The notes: generated by a model not told the origin, from the letters alone. A DNA stretch of 64,000 nucleotides from Fistulifera solaris (GCA_030295235.1 AP026127.1:498501-562500); one strand, 5' to 3'. Shown: positions 1 through 11,556, counted from the stretch's first letter. Program-made: numbers and translations.

Positions 1-718
1 ACTACTAAACAAATACGCCCATAAGGACGAATCACTTCGGACATGGAATGCATGAGAGATGGTGTCGGTTCCGCCAAGCACAAAATCGCGTCGACACTAC
101 CCTGGGGTCCTCCCGGCAATTCTTGCAGAAAATCATGGGGGATACACCGCGAGGCCCCGTTGGTACGACACCAGTCACGGGATGTATCGGAGGTACAGAT
201 AATTTCTGAATTCGGATGCAACGCCCGTGCCATGCGTGTCGCCCAACTCCCGACTCCTCCCGCGCCTCCCACAATCAATAGAGTCTGCACGGATGTAGTA
301 CTCTCGGTCAGTAGTCCCAATTTCTGCAACGATTCGTACGCCGTACAACCCGCCAAGGGGATACTAGCGGCTTCCTGTAAGGTTATTTGTGGGGGTACCA
401 GGGCGGCTGCCCGTCGATCCACTCGACAATACTGAGCGTACGATCCACTCTTTGTTGGATCCAACAGGAAACAAATAGAAGCCCCGACGGGAAAGGCGGC
501 TTCGTCCGGCGTTTCTTGAACGATTCCGCTACCCGCAAACCCGCTCACAAAGGGAAAATTGCTGGTGCGAGTATGTAGTTTTGTAAATCGACCGGATTCA
601 AATCGGAGCAGGCGACTTGGACCAACAAAAAGTCGGGAGGATCGATCGGTATATCGACGGTTTGCAGCGAAAGGGTTTGTCGAAACTCTCCCGCTTCGGT
701 GGCCGCTAAAGCTAGCAT
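1..718 (-). CDS. Zinc-type alcohol dehydrogenase-like / quinone oxidoreductase, partial at 3' end
   Basis: Medium-chain dehydrogenase/reductase, probably an NADPH-dependent quinone or enone reductase. The start is the ATG at 718-716; the first residues read MLALAATEAGEFRQ, then a GroES-like N-terminal part (ACSDLNPVDLQ). The nucleotide-binding glycine motif LLIVGGAGGVGSWATRMA lies near 230-290, preceded by the family segment IPLAGCTAYESL. No catalytic zinc ligands are evident, as in the quinone-oxidoreductase branch. The C-terminal part lies beyond the left edge. The frames on the two sides of about 579-582 (a TTTT run) differ by one base, so DLQ joins FPFVSGFAGSG only after a one-base correction; this fits the sequence-error pattern of the window. 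Substrate is unknown. Confidence 0.75.
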
Positions 719-871
719 CGGGAATTAGTGTTGCTGGTGAAGTGTCCTTATCCAATAAAGACAAAAGATCTGGCGCTGCGTTATCTTTGATTATTTTGCA
801 ACAGAAAAATTTTTTGCGATGAAACCTTTTTGCCGCCGTTTTATTACCAAAATGCCATGGATATCATCTTC

Positions 872-2256
872 ATTCGAAACATGAGTAAATAAATAATGGT
901 AAATGTTCGACACGCAACTATTTGCGTGGAAAGGCATCCGTATCGTCGAGCGCCATTTTCACTATGGTGGTAAAGAGTTGGTTGTACGCGATCGCGACTA
1001 ACTTTCAGTCACTTGAAACGCCACCGAAGCAATGAGAGCACCAAAGCTGTCCACAAACGAAAGCGCGAAGTCTTCTATAATCAAATACCATGGAAATACA
1101 AATATATGAACTAACTATCATCTTCATTCGAAACGCAACTATTTGCGTCGAAAGGCATCCGTATCGTCGAGCGCCATTTTCACTATGGTGGTAAAGTGTT
1201 GGTTGTACGCGATCGCGACTAAAATTCAGTCACTTTTAAACGCCACCGAAACAATGAGTGCACCAAAGTTGTCCACAAACGAAAGCGCGAAGTCGTCTAT
1301 AATCAAATACCATGGAAATACAAATATATGAACTTAACTATCATCTTCATTCGAAACGCAACTATTTGCGTCGAAAGGCATCCGTATCGTCGAGCGCCAT
1401 TTTCACTATAGTGGTAAAGTGTTGGTTGTACGCGATCGCGACTAACTTTCAGTCACTTTTAAACGCCACCGAAGCAATGAGAGCACCAAAGCTGTCCACA
1501 AACGAAAGCGTGAAGTCTGTAATCAAATGCCATGGAAATACAAATATATGAACTAACTATCATCTTCATTCGAAACGCAACTATTTGCGTCGAAAGGCAT
1601 CCGTATCGTCGAGCGCCATTTTCACTATGGTGGTAAAAAGTTGGTTGTACGCGATCGCGACTAACTTTCAGTCACTTGAAACGCCACCGAAGCAATGAGA
1701 GCACCAAAGCTGTCCACAAACGAAAGCGCGAAGTCTTCTATAATCAAATACCATGGAAATACAAATATATGAACTAACTATCATCTTCATTCGAAACGCA
1801 ACTATTTGCGTCGAAAGGCATCCGTATCGTCGAGCGCCATTTTCACTATAGTGGTAAAGTGTTGGTTGTACGCGATCGCGACTAAATTGCAGTCACTTTT
1901 AAACGCCACCGAAGCAATGAGTGCACCAAAGCTGTCCACAAACGAAAGCGTGAAGTCTGTAATCAAATGCCATGGAAATACAAATATATGAACTAACTAT
2001 CATCTTCATTCGAAACGCAACTATTTGCGTCGAAAGGCATCCGTATCGTCTAGCGCCATTTTCACTATGGTGGTAAAGTGTTGGTTGTACGCGATCGCGA
2101 CTAAATTGCAGTCACTTTTAAACGCCACCGAAGCAATGAGTGCACCAAAGCTGTCCACAAATGAAAGCGTGAAGTCTATAATCAAATGCCATGGAAATAC
2201 AAATATATAAACTAACTACATCTTCATTTGAAACGCAACTATTTGCGTCGAACGGA
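872..2256. repeat. Satellite array, about 220-bp unit, six copies plus a truncated seventh
   Basis: The phrase CGCAACTATTTGCG (itself an inverted repeat) recurs at about 913, 1134, 1357, 1576, 1797, 2016 and 2234, giving periods of 218-223 bp. Each unit contains CGCGATCGCG-like palindromic sequence and the element TAAAGTGTTGG...CGACT-N-CAGTCA that recurs elsewhere in the window. Copies differ by scattered substitutions and 1-3 bp indels. Each copy also contains a short open frame of about 61 codons, but it is merely repeated with the DNA. The array ends about 240 bp before the start codon of the phosphatase gene. Confidence 0.92.
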
Positions 2257-2493
2257 TTATGATCTAATGACGATCCCGCTGCGACTGCGCGGACGACTGA
2301 CTAACCTGGCGGCAGATAATAGCAGCAAAAAAAATACACGTGCGGAGTGATTTTTTTGTTTTTGGTGCTGCGAGTTGTTGTGACCTGTGACCCATTATCT
2401 TCCTTCTTTTTTTTTATAATTCAATGTTATATTTTAAGCTTCCTCATCTTAATTCAATACTCTATCCATCAAGTCTTTCTTTTCAACAAAAAA

Positions 2494-3452
2494 ATGCCCG
2501 TCGACGTCGATGCCTGTATAGAAACACTCAAATCGGGAGAAATCATTTCGGAGAATTCACTGAAACTCCTGTGTCAGTATGTGTCCGAACTCCTCATGGA
2601 AGAATCCAACGTACAACCGGTGTTGTCACCGGTCACGATTGTCGGTGATTTACACGGACAAGTCTTTGACTTACTGAATTTACTCAATCTCGGTGGCTGG
2701 CCTCCGCAAACGAGTTACATCTTTTGGGCGATTTCGTCGATCGAGGTCACAACAGCGTCGAGACGCTCAGTTTGCTGCTGTGCTTGAAAATGAAATATCC
2801 CGGTCATGTTACTTTATTACGAGGAAATCACGAAAGTCGACAAATTACACAAGTGTACGGATTTTATGACGAATGTTTGCGGAAATATGGAAACGCGAGT
2901 CCCTGGAGACATTGTGTGCAGTGTTTTGATTCGTTTGGATTGGCGGCCCTGGTCGATGAACAAGTCCTATGTGTGCACGGGGGACTCTCTCCCGATGTTC
3001 GAACTCTCGATCAAGTCCGAGCGATTGATCGCAATCAGGAAATACCACACGAAGGAGCCTTTTGTGATTTGGTGTGGAGTGATCCCGAAGATATTTCGGG
3101 AGCGTGGCAAATGTCGCCGCGGGGTGCGGGGTACTTGTTCGGAAAACGCGTCACGGACGAGTTTCATGAAGTGAATAATTTGCAACTGATAGCGCGAGCG
3201 CATCAATTGGTCATGGAAGGACGCAAGTATCATTTTGATGATCGTTTGGTGACGGTGTGGAGTGCGCCGAACTATTGCTATCGCTGTGGGAATGTAGCCG
3301 CCGTCATGGAGGTGGGAGGTCCACCCGGAGAGGACTGTGAAGGCTCTGTGGGAAGTATTCCGCAGCGCTTTCGATTTTTTCGGGAAACAGAAATGTCTGT
3401 GCATGGACCCAAGGGAGAAGATAGAGCACAGTTGGTGCCATATTTCTTGTAG
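2494..3452 (+). CDS. Serine/threonine protein phosphatase, PP2A family, PP6-like catalytic subunit
   Basis: Metal-dependent PPP-family phosphatase of about 319 residues, the normal length for PP4/PP6 catalytic subunits. Signature blocks in order: [63 protein letters not shown] (in two overlapping reads), [29 protein letters not shown]. The C-terminus PYFL resembles PP6 (TPYFL) rather than PP2A (DYFL), and RNQEIPH is also PP6-like, so PP6 is favoured over PP4; both are single-domain nuclear/cytosolic enzymes that act with regulatory subunits. The ATG at 2494 is the first in frame and gives [16 protein letters not shown] one-base shift at the T run 2722-2725 separates TSYIF from LGDFVDRG; one added base restores the family sequence. 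Confidence 0.9.
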
Positions 3453-3528
3453 TTTTTGACACGATATGGAAACGAAGTTCTTGTTAATATGCTTCTTTAA
3501 AGCCTTTGATTAGTGTAGTATAGCCGAT

Positions 3529-4360
3529 TCAGTTGGTTGAGTCGTTTAAAGGCCCCATTTGGGGTGTTGAACCTCCTTTATATAGCATGAAGGGGTTCAT
3601 AGCTTGGGATGGTCCCCTCCCTCCACAATCGATGCACGGTAATATTCTTCCTCCTTTACAACGAAAACACAGTCGAACATCCATCAATGGACCCCCATTG
3701 GCTTTCTCAATGTCCTCCAGTGTCTCCCAACCCATCCTCCAGATCATTTTATTCTTTAACTCTTCTACCGATATCCAAAAATCCTCTTGCTCTCCACAAC
3801 AATTCCGCATCCGGACTTGCATCAAATTCTTCTTCTTGGGACTGCCTTTCAATTCCACAACTTCATGATGTCTATGCCCATTGTACACTTCGACCGACGT
3901 CCATTGCGATCCAACCAGCCGGTTAAGGTGAATGAAATTGCGGAGACGATTCCCCGTCGCGCGGATCGCTCCCTTTCCTTCGCACACCGCACAGCGGATC
4001 ACGCCTCGGCCTATGCGACCACGGAAAATGAGTTTATACAGCAACACATAAATGTTTTCGAGTCGTCGCCTTACCATTGCAACAAGTACACAGTCGCGGA
4101 GGACGATGGATGCGGATTTTCCCGTACGGTGTATGCAAGACGGGCGGTGTGGGTTCTTGAAGGGCTTTTCGTTTTTCGCGTCGAATTTTCTTCCCACGAA
4201 TACCCATAAAAGAACGAATTTTCTGTGGTCATGAACTCTCAACGTTGGACCGATAAAAGAGGCTCTTGAGGCCGACAACCATGCTTCAGTGGGTTGCAAT
4301 AAAAAGAAAAAGAAGGATGAAACGCAATTGAGGCAGCGAAAGAAACGCAATTATGGGCAT
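3529..4360 (-). CDS. Probable plastid protein with DnaJ-type zinc-finger motifs
   Basis: Two exons, 4360-4075 and 4010-3529, with a 64-bp intron (4074-4011). The start ATG at 4360 gives a strongly hydrophobic leader (IIAFLSLPQLRFILLFLF), so the protein enters the ER; plastid targeting is likely but not proven. Cys-rich motifs of the DnaJ central type follow: CTCCNGRG (split by the intron), CAVCEGKG, CFRCKGG and CIDCGGRG. Between them is a region with GSQWTSVEVYNGHRHHEVVE and a WISVEELKN segment. Such BSD2-like zinc-finger proteins assist protein folding or redox steps in plastids, but no J-domain is present. Exon 1 contains two compensating frame shifts near T-rich and A-rich runs, so residues 25-55 are uncertain. 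Confidence 0.6.
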
Positions 4361-4760
4361 CTTCTGCTCGCTGCCTCTTCCAATCAAAAAGAAATGTTTT
4401 TCTGCAGGCTACACTTCGTAAGAATGAACTGCAATGAGCATCATGATAATTCTTTCTCCATCAGCATCGCGAATGAATAAAAACGACGCAGTTGCAAAGA
4501 AAAATGCCCCGCGAAATGCGCGGATGACGATGCGATGTCGAAAAAAGTATTCTTCTCTTTGCTATACAGTACAAGTACCGGTAGGTCACAGTGTGTTTGG
4601 CGGCCAGACGACAGTTTCGTGCCATCCAAGAAAAATGTTCGTCACAAAAAAAAGTGTTTCATTCATTTCTTTTTGATGAATCTAATACAATCCTAAGCAA
4701 CCAGAAACAAGATAACTCCAAGACAATAACGACACAACGAGACGTAACGAAACAGATACC

Positions 4761-5531
4761 ATGTTTGTGTTGAAGACGTTCCAGGACATGATCCGGATTC
4801 CTTCCTCACTTTTGTCGCTCTCGACGACCCGGGCCATTCAGAATGAAATTGATGAAAAGTATCCCAATCGAGTCATCATGGGAGCCGGATTGGTGATAGG
4901 ACGATACAGTGATACGCTGTTAGAAGTAGGACACGGAATCTGCGTCGATGGAGGATCGCATCATCAGTGTACCTTCCAAATGATTCTCTTTCAACCGTTT
5001 GTCGACGAAGTCTTGTTGGGGACGATTCGGAAATCCACACCCGAGGGCGTTTCGGTATCATTAGGATTCTTTCAAGATATTTTCATTCCGGCATATTGGA
5101 TGTTGAATCCCAGTCGCTATGAAGAATCGACGGGACTATGGGTCTGGACACCCACGTTTGACGAAGAAGAACAAGAACCGGATATTGGAACCATCAAGAC
5201 AGAAGAAGAGCCACAGGACGACGAACGCTACGAAATGTACCTGGGGGCTCCAATTCGCTTCAAAGTCAAATCCATTCAATTCACGCAAATCACAAATACA
5301 GCCAAAGGAATGCAGGCAACACAGACCAATCCACAAGAAGAGTACATGTCCAATGGGCGACGACAACGGTCTTCGTCGGTGGGATTGCTGGATGAAACCA
5401 AAGCGCCACCGGCCGCCATGCAGATTGTAGCATCGATTTGTGAAGATGGATTAGGTTTAACCAGTTGGTGGGAACAACAGCCAGAGGAAGATGAAAACGA
5501 GGACGATGAAAATGTCGACTTTGAATTATAA
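4761..5531 (+). CDS. RNA polymerase III subunit RPC8 (RPC25)
   Basis: Intact 256-residue protein. The N-terminus MFVLKTFQDMIRIPSSLL and the segment GHGICVDGGSHHQCTFQMI match the Rpb7-like (SHS2) N-terminal domain of RPC25/POLR3H; FQPFVDEVLLGTI followed by SPEGVSVSLGFFQDIFIP-type sequence (here TPEGVSVSLGFF) is the start of the OB/S1 domain. The Rpb7-family subunit pairs with Rpc17 to form the Pol III stalk that binds initiation factors in the nucleus. The C-terminus is longer than usual and acidic (EDENEDDENVDFEL), and an inserted acidic stretch (EEEQEPDIGTIKTEEEPQDDE) interrupts the OB domain. Start codon is the first ATG and matches the family start. It is divergent from the zinc-finger gene, about 400 bp apart, and its stop lies 20 bp from the importin stop. 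Confidence 0.9.
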   Translation: MFVLKTFQDMIRIPSSLLSLSTTRAIQNEIDEKYPNRVIMGAGLVIGRYSDTLLEVGHGICVDGGSHHQCTFQMILFQPFVDEVLLGTIRKSTPEGVSVSLGFFQDIFIPAYWMLNPSRYEESTGLWVWTPTFDEEEQEPDIGTIKTEEEPQDDERYEMYLGAPIRFKVKSIQFTQITNTAKGMQATQTNPQEEYMSNGRRQRSSSVGLLDETKAPPAAMQIVASICEDGLGLTSWWEQQPEEDENEDDENVDFEL

Positions 5532-5550
5532 CGCAAGCATGGCGGTTTTA

Positions 5551-8500
5551 TCAAGGCGTTACTACCTTGGAGGATGTATACGCGTATTGGCCCATGGCGG
5601 CATGAATTGCCGATTGAGACTCGTCGGACAGGTTGTGCAGACTTAAATTCGGAATCTGTTGTTGCAGCCGTGCTAAGATTTGGGTGAAACGGGCCACAGT
5701 CTCGTCCGTTGCCACTTCCTGGTCTTCAAAAACAAGAGCTAGCGTATTTCCAATAATTTCGACAATGGCATCGGCACCTATCATGTGCATCATGTGCTTT
5801 GCCGTTGACTCGTCCTCCAGCAAGTCGCAGAACCCTGCGTGACAAATCTTGGCTTCATCCCCATCTTCCGATAATGGAAGCGCGGCTACGAAAAGTTGTA
5901 AAGCCGTGTCCACTTTCATGACAGATGAGCCGCGGAAGGGGGCCTTTGGAAAAGAATGAGTGAAGCAAGGGCGGAGGCGGCATTTTCATAGATTGCGGCG
6001 TGGCTTTCCTTGACTTGTTCTGCTGCGAATGATGCGACGCGTGGAATAATTGCATTTATATGAGCCGATAACACAGAAGAAGGAGAGTATCGGGCGATTT
6101 GTGTCACTCCATAGATGCTAGCCCGTATGAGGTCATCATTCGTGGAAGAGAGACCCTTGACAACAGCCTCGGCGAGCACGGGGCCGACAGTAGCCGCAGC
6201 TTCTGGGCCACAATGCTCAACGCAATCGTCAAACAAACAGACAGCCGAGAGTGTTGCTTGCGCGTCATTCCCGCCATTAAGGTATGGACCGAGAATAGGA
6301 GCAACTTCTTTTCGAAAGATAGGGTAGAATTCGTGCTTGAAAATTTTCAGATTGTAGCCAATAGAATCAACTAGCGGTGTCAATAGATTATCTTCACTTG
6401 CCAACTGCTTCTTGATGTCTTCCACCTCATCTTCGGATGAAGCATTTGTCAGTTGTTTGGATATTTCGTCCCTTCGACGAAGACAAGCCACGAGTGATTG
6501 AATGCATGATCTGACAAGCTGGTTCGACTGATCTAGATCGAAGTTTGCGAGCAAAGCATCGGAGTCGTCAAGACGAATGTACACAGCGTAAAGAATATCA
6601 CTCAGCGAGTCGGCTAAAGCGAACAGGTTTTCCATTTCCTCAGGGTCCTCGCTCTCGATCTGATTGTAGATCGCTCGCACCAAGACCGGGAAAATCGATC
6701 GAGAGAATTCCAGTGAATTGGCGTCCACTCCGGCGGCACAAGATGCTTCGAATACAGCGGCGAGCGTTTGGGCCGAGACGGCTCTGAGCTCACTGGAGTA
6801 ACGAAACTGAAGGAGTGGCAAGAGTGTGTCGAAGGAGACTTTGACGTAAGGACCGAAATTTGCTCCTAATGCGGCAGCATGTTCATAAATGGCGCGAATG
6901 GCCAACGTTTTCTCCTGCATGCTACTGGTGTTCAAGGTGACTTTCGTGTATCCTCGTCCAGGCAACGCAACTGTCATACTCTGTGTTCCGTCTTCTTCGT
7001 TCACGACGACACGGTTCTCCTTCGTGGCGGCCAAGTCTTGTTCCGTACCCTCCTGTGAATAAGATCAATAAGTGAGAAATATCCGACATTGCCGGCGAAT
7101 GAGACAACAAAACAGATTGTTCGTACCGACAACGTAACATCCGTCGATTCCGCGGCGCGCTGCAGCAGGTGGGGCACCACGGCGGCACAGTATGGTGTGT
7201 AGCTGTCTTCTAGAACAGATGCAATGCGGGCACATGCCACCAAGTGTTCCAAAGGTGGTTGGCTTTGCGAAAGAATCGACTGAAGAAACTGAATTGCATC
7301 GGAATGAAAGATATCCTTTCCGACGGCTTGCCCCACAATGGTGGCCGTTTCTAAAGCGGCACTACGCATATACTCTTCCGATTGAGGCTGAGAAAAGAGC
7401 GAAAGAAGACCTGGCATGACTCCGGCATAGTATGGAACGAAATCTTCTTGACTGACTTGCGCCAACGCTGCTACAGCTCCGACGGCTCTCACCTGCGCCA
7501 CCGGATGGGCCAGAACGGACGACAGCGCCTCCAATAAAGTCCCAACATACGATTGCATTTCATTGTCACTGCGCGCCAGGGATACGACACAGCACGCGGC
7601 GGTCGATGCCACCTTCACGAGGGGGAGACCGCAAAAGATGAGAAATCGCATCCACAACGAGTGGCAAGTTCTCTTGATCCACATGATCCACCAAAAGACC
7701 CAGAAGAACCAGTGCATTGTATTGCAACACACAATGTGACGACTGACACTGCTGCAGAGCCCATTGCAAAGCCACCGGTGCATACTGCGCAAACGCCACC
7801 GGCAGCGCCATCGCCGCCGATTGCAATGCCACGAGTGCTCCCCGGTGGGCTTTCCACGGCAACTGCAAGTCCATCAGACAGGGTTGTACGGCGGGTAAGA
7901 TCGTTCGAACAAGTACTTGACTTCCCATCAATCGCAGCATGTCTTGCAACAACTGCGCCGTATAATCATCGTCTTCCTCGTGCATCGCTTCTTCGAGTTG
8001 CACTTCGGCCCACGTTTCGGCATCAAATTCCGCAAACTCCAACAACTTTTGCAGCATGTGCGGTAGCAGTTCTTGTTCCAGGGCTGCGATCAAAGCCGGC
8101 AATTGGTGACGTTGATGCATTCGCGCATACGTGTCGGCGTACGTGACCAAGACTTGGACACTCGGCAGTAGAATGGTTCCTGCGGCTGCACAACAAAAGT
8201 GTGTCACTGTTTCTATTAGTGGACGCAACAAGGCCGGGGCATCCGTCGCCGCATCCAACAAGGATTCCAACAATGCGTGTAGTGTTCCTTCATCGTACGT
8301 GGTTGTTTGCAAGAGAGGCATTACACACGTGATCGACATCTGTTCGAGCAGAGACGCGTCGTTCGTCGCTTGGGCTGCTTGGACGACCAATTGCATGACC
8401 AGGGCGGGAGAAGCTCGCGAGCGAACCGCCGCTTGTAGGTGATCACACACCACCGTCATGGGACCAAAGATGGAAGGAATGCGTTCCGCCAAGGAAATCC

Positions 8501-8973
8501 ACAATTTCAAGGCCATCGGATGTCCTTGTTTCTAAGGAAAAAAGTGAGAAACAAGGAAATACAAGAAATGATTTTATTGTTCTCCATCATTCGACACGTA
8601 CCACGGCATCACTGGATGTTTGCAGAATCGTTTGCATCGCTGGGATACTGGAAGATGCGTTGATTTCGTGTAGCACAAAGGTAATTTCCGTCACACAATC
8701 CCCAATGGAAGTACTTGTCGCCGTCAACGGCAGCAATTCTTTTAGTAGGGACTGCAGCAACGGCTCTTCCGTCAACAACAAAATGTCCCGTCGCAACAAG
8801 ACGGCCACCAACTGTTGTTGCCAAGGTTCCGTGTGTGTCGCGAGAGCGTGCATCAATGCGTGGACGCGTTGCTCGACGGGAAGACTCTTCCAATACGTTT
8901 CGGCGGGGATTCTCTGCGATCCATCGGGCGATAATAAAGCCTTAAGAAAATCTTTTGTGACAACCGGACTCAT
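5551..8973 (-). CDS. Importin-beta family karyopherin, importin-5/Kap121 type
   Basis: About 1,090 residues, the usual length of IPO5/RanBP5/Kap121. Three exons: 8973-8602, 8531-7127 and 7052-5551, with introns of 70 and 74 bp. The sequence is a succession of HEAT repeats. Family-like segments include VAQVRAVGAVAALAQV, EYMRSAALETATIVGQAVGK, GYTKVTLNTSSMQEKTLAIR and VRSCIQSLVACL. The protein would bind RanGTP through its N-terminal HEAT repeats and carry ribosomal proteins, histones or other cargo through the nuclear pore. Two one-base shifts occur at C/G runs: near 7628 (one base extra, LLRSP joins LVKVASTAA) and near 5940 (one base short, joining QRPP to FRGSSVMKVD). Intron phases support these corrections. 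Confidence 0.88.
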
Positions 8974-9875
8974 TCCTTATTTGTGTAATCAAAATAAAAG
9001 ACAAACAGCCGTGATCAATAGAATTGTTGTCTTTTTCTTTGGAGCATTTGCACTTTTGTATAGTTCGCAATGCGATATAATGTGGAAAATATCCCCCCAT
9101 GCGAGCCGGCCGGTTCCTCGCGCTTTCCATGTACCTTTCGTGCTACAGTCTTTATTTCAAATGAGCGCGCGAGCAAGTACAAAAATCGACTGTCGAGAAA
9201 TACTTCGTGTCACAGTAGCTGCAAATGACGTCATCTAGAGCGGACTGCGGGTAAGAGGGACGAGACTTCAAATAATATAATCAGTCCCGGCACCGCCAAA
9301 CGCACTCTTATTATTTTTGAAACGATGACCGATTGCAAACGATCCAAAATGATCTATAAATGCCTTCAACGTCGTGGCTCATTGCAATCGATCCTGCGGT
9401 CAAACCGTTTTCGGGACTGGAAGTGGACTCAGTCAAGCTAAACCAACACTTTACGCTATAGTAAAACGACGATGAGGTGCTTGGAAGCAAGCTTGGAAGC
9501 AAGCTTGGAAGCAATTATATATGTAGATCCTTTCGGCGCATCCATCATGTTTCGTAAGACGAAAGCATTTACGGCTTTTTGATGAGTGCGCACAGTACAA
9601 CGTCGTGGTTCATTGCAATCGATCATGCGGTCGAACCGTTTCGGGACTGGAATTTATTCAGTCAAGTTACGTAGTAAACAAACACTTCACGCTATAGTAA
9701 AACGACGAGCGGTGCTTCGAACCAACACTTTCCGCTATAGTAAAAGACGTTGAGATTTTTTGTTTGCCAGGGAATAAATAATACGGAGTACCAGGTACGC
9801 CGGGTAATGACGATGGCCGATGGCCGATGGTCCTTTCACATAAAAAATTACGTTGAGACGTTCGCCAAGAACTCA
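8974..9875. repeat. Intergenic region with two or three direct-repeat elements (about 9356-9750)
   Basis: The block CATTGCAATCGATC-tGCGGTC-AACCGTTT-CGGGACTGGAA (gaps mark variable bases) occurs near 9375 and 9610, each followed by CAGTCAAG and, in reverse orientation, the AAAGTGTTGG/CTATAG element; a third partial copy of the latter is near 9725. An 11-bp tandem GGAAGCAAGCT occurs three times near 9480-9512. I see no gene here. The first 300 bp next to the importin start hold no recognisable element. Confidence 0.75.
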
Positions 9876-10659
9876 ATGTCACAAATTATCATGAGACGAT
9901 GGGTCACGAGCGTCGCTGCATTGGCACCCGCACTCGTCGTCCGCGCCGAGTCGTCATCGCCGTTCCTTTCCACGGCGGCGTTCTTCAGCAGTCTCCGCGG
10001 CGGAGGAAACACGACAGCGTACGAAACATTGTCGGCACCCGCCCCGGAAAGTCCGTTTCATTTGGCCTTTCCGGTCCACGATTTGCAACTAGCGAAAGAA
10101 TTCTATGGCGGCATATTGGGTTGTCAGGAAGGACGGAGCAGTGAGAAATGGCAAGATTATTCGTTGCATGGGCACCAGATTGTGGCACATTGGGTCGGAA
10201 ATGACTATCGGTGTCCCGATTTTTACAATCCGGTCGATGGAGATGAAGTGCCGGTGCCACATTATGGACTGGCACTGACGGTAGAGCAATTTCATGCCTT
10301 GGCGGAACGCGTGCGGAACGCGGGCATTGAATTCATTATTGAACCTCATTTGCGCTTCAAAGGTATGCCGGGGGAACAGGTAAGAGCATGTTGGTGCAGT
10401 GTGTTGATCAATTGTTATTAATCTCATGATTCTGAATGCTTGCATCGTGTCCACGCAGTACACCATGTTTTTCAAGGTAAGTGATGATTATGGATGACGG
10501 CGAAGGGATATTGATTTTGTTTTTTTGCCTTCCTAACCCCCCAAACAACTTTGCTCTCCATATATTTTGTTCGTGTAGGATCCATCGGGCAATAATCTCG
10601 AATTCAAAGCCATGACGCATCCAGACAATTTGTTCGCTAAATACAACGTAGTGGATTAA
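9876..10659 (+). CDS. VOC-superfamily protein (glyoxalase/extradiol dioxygenase-like), secreted or plastid-routed
   Basis: Three exons: 9876-10379, an 18-bp microexon 10459-10476 encoding YTMFFK, and 10579-10659. The fold is vicinal-oxygen-chelate: PFHLAFPVHDLQLAKEFYGG (first metal His), ALTVEQFHALAERVRNAGI, then FFKDPSGNNLEFKAM with the metal Glu. It resembles predicted dioxygenases of the extradiol family rather than true glyoxalase I; substrate unknown. The N-terminus MRRWVTSVAALAPALVVRAESSS is a good signal peptide, so the protein enters the secretory path; plastid import is possible but AESS lacks the usual Phe. Start choice is uncertain: ATGs at 9807, 9876 and 9891 are in frame, and the last two place the signal sequence at the N-terminus. 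The tiny exon is essential, since skipping it removes a core strand. Confidence 0.8.
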
Positions 10660-10799
10660 ATCTATGTAGAGCGATAGTGATTATCGTAGCTATGAGAAAG
10701 TAATGGTTGCTTTTGATCCTCATCGGCTTGTGCATGTACCTCCTGCTCATCGAGCGAAACATTCAATCCGTACGCGGTTAGTTCGGAGCATAGTTCTCA

Positions 10800-11272
10800 T
10801 TATTTATCTCCAAACTCCGCCCAGCATTCGGTTTCTTTCGGACCACCACCATTCAACACATTTTCGAAGCCGTTCTTTTCTAAAAATTCCTTGGCGAGCT
10901 GACCACGACCTCCGCCGCCACAATGCGTAATAATGGGAGTTTCCTTCGGAACCGATGGAAGTGGCATTTGGTTCGTGGTGCGATCCCAAATCAAATTGAC
11001 GGCTTTGGGTCGGTACGACTCGGAAGGCAGTTGGGCTACCGCAAAGCTTTTGAGGTCGCCCGGTTCGACGGTGGCATCCGGATTCCGAACATCCACCACC
11101 AACAGTCGGTCGCCGGCTTTTTCGACAAAGGCTTTCAATTCTTCGGGGGTGATACGCCCGCTTTGGCCATCATGCAACGAACCGTACGAGCGGTTGAATG
11201 CGAGACACCTCGAAAGGCTTGTGAGAATCGAAGCATAATAGCAAGGAAGCAAGTGATGAAGAAAGTCTTCAT
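10800..11272 (-). CDS. Rhodanese-like domain protein, plastid-targeted
   Basis: About 157 residues. From the ATG at 11272 the leader MKTFFITCFLAIMLRFSQAF-RG has a hydrophobic core and a SQAF cleavage site with Phe, the diatom plastid bipartite pattern. The rhodanese fold follows: ITPEELKAFVEKAGDRLLVVDVRNPDA, then the active-site loop ITHCGGGGRGQ with the catalytic Cys, then EFLEKNGFENVLNGGG. Rhodaneses transfer sulfane sulphur or act as phosphatase-like/regulatory domains; the role here is unknown. The loop is richer in Gly than the classical CxxGxR. A one-base shift at the T run near 11162-11164 separates the leader frame (RCMMAK) from SGRITPEEL. Confidence 0.8.
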
Positions 11273-11546
11273 TGTATAACAAAAAGGCTTTTAGCAACAA
11301 ACGTCCGAGAGAGATGAATGAGAATGAATGAGGCACGCAAGGACAAACAGACAGGAAGACGAACACGTCACCTCGAAGAATCTACTTGAATCTTGTCCTT
11401 TATTTTTGTCGGCAACGGCAACGATCGTTCATTTCGATGTCGGCTGAAACGATTACAGATAATAAGCATGCAATATTTCGTTTCAGGTTGATGAAAAGTT
11501 TGGAAGTCAAGGCAACTATAAGCTTACGTTGCTTGCTCGCTTGCGA
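11273..11546. other. Intergenic, no feature seen
   Basis: Between the rhodanese start and the left target-site copy of the transposon. No gene or clear repeat is visible. Confidence 0.5.
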
Positions 11547-11556
11547 CCTGATAAAA

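Noticed and set aside
1143-2210. Repeated 61-79 codon frames in the 220-bp satellite
   Set aside because: They recur only because the DNA repeats; they have no protein-like features.
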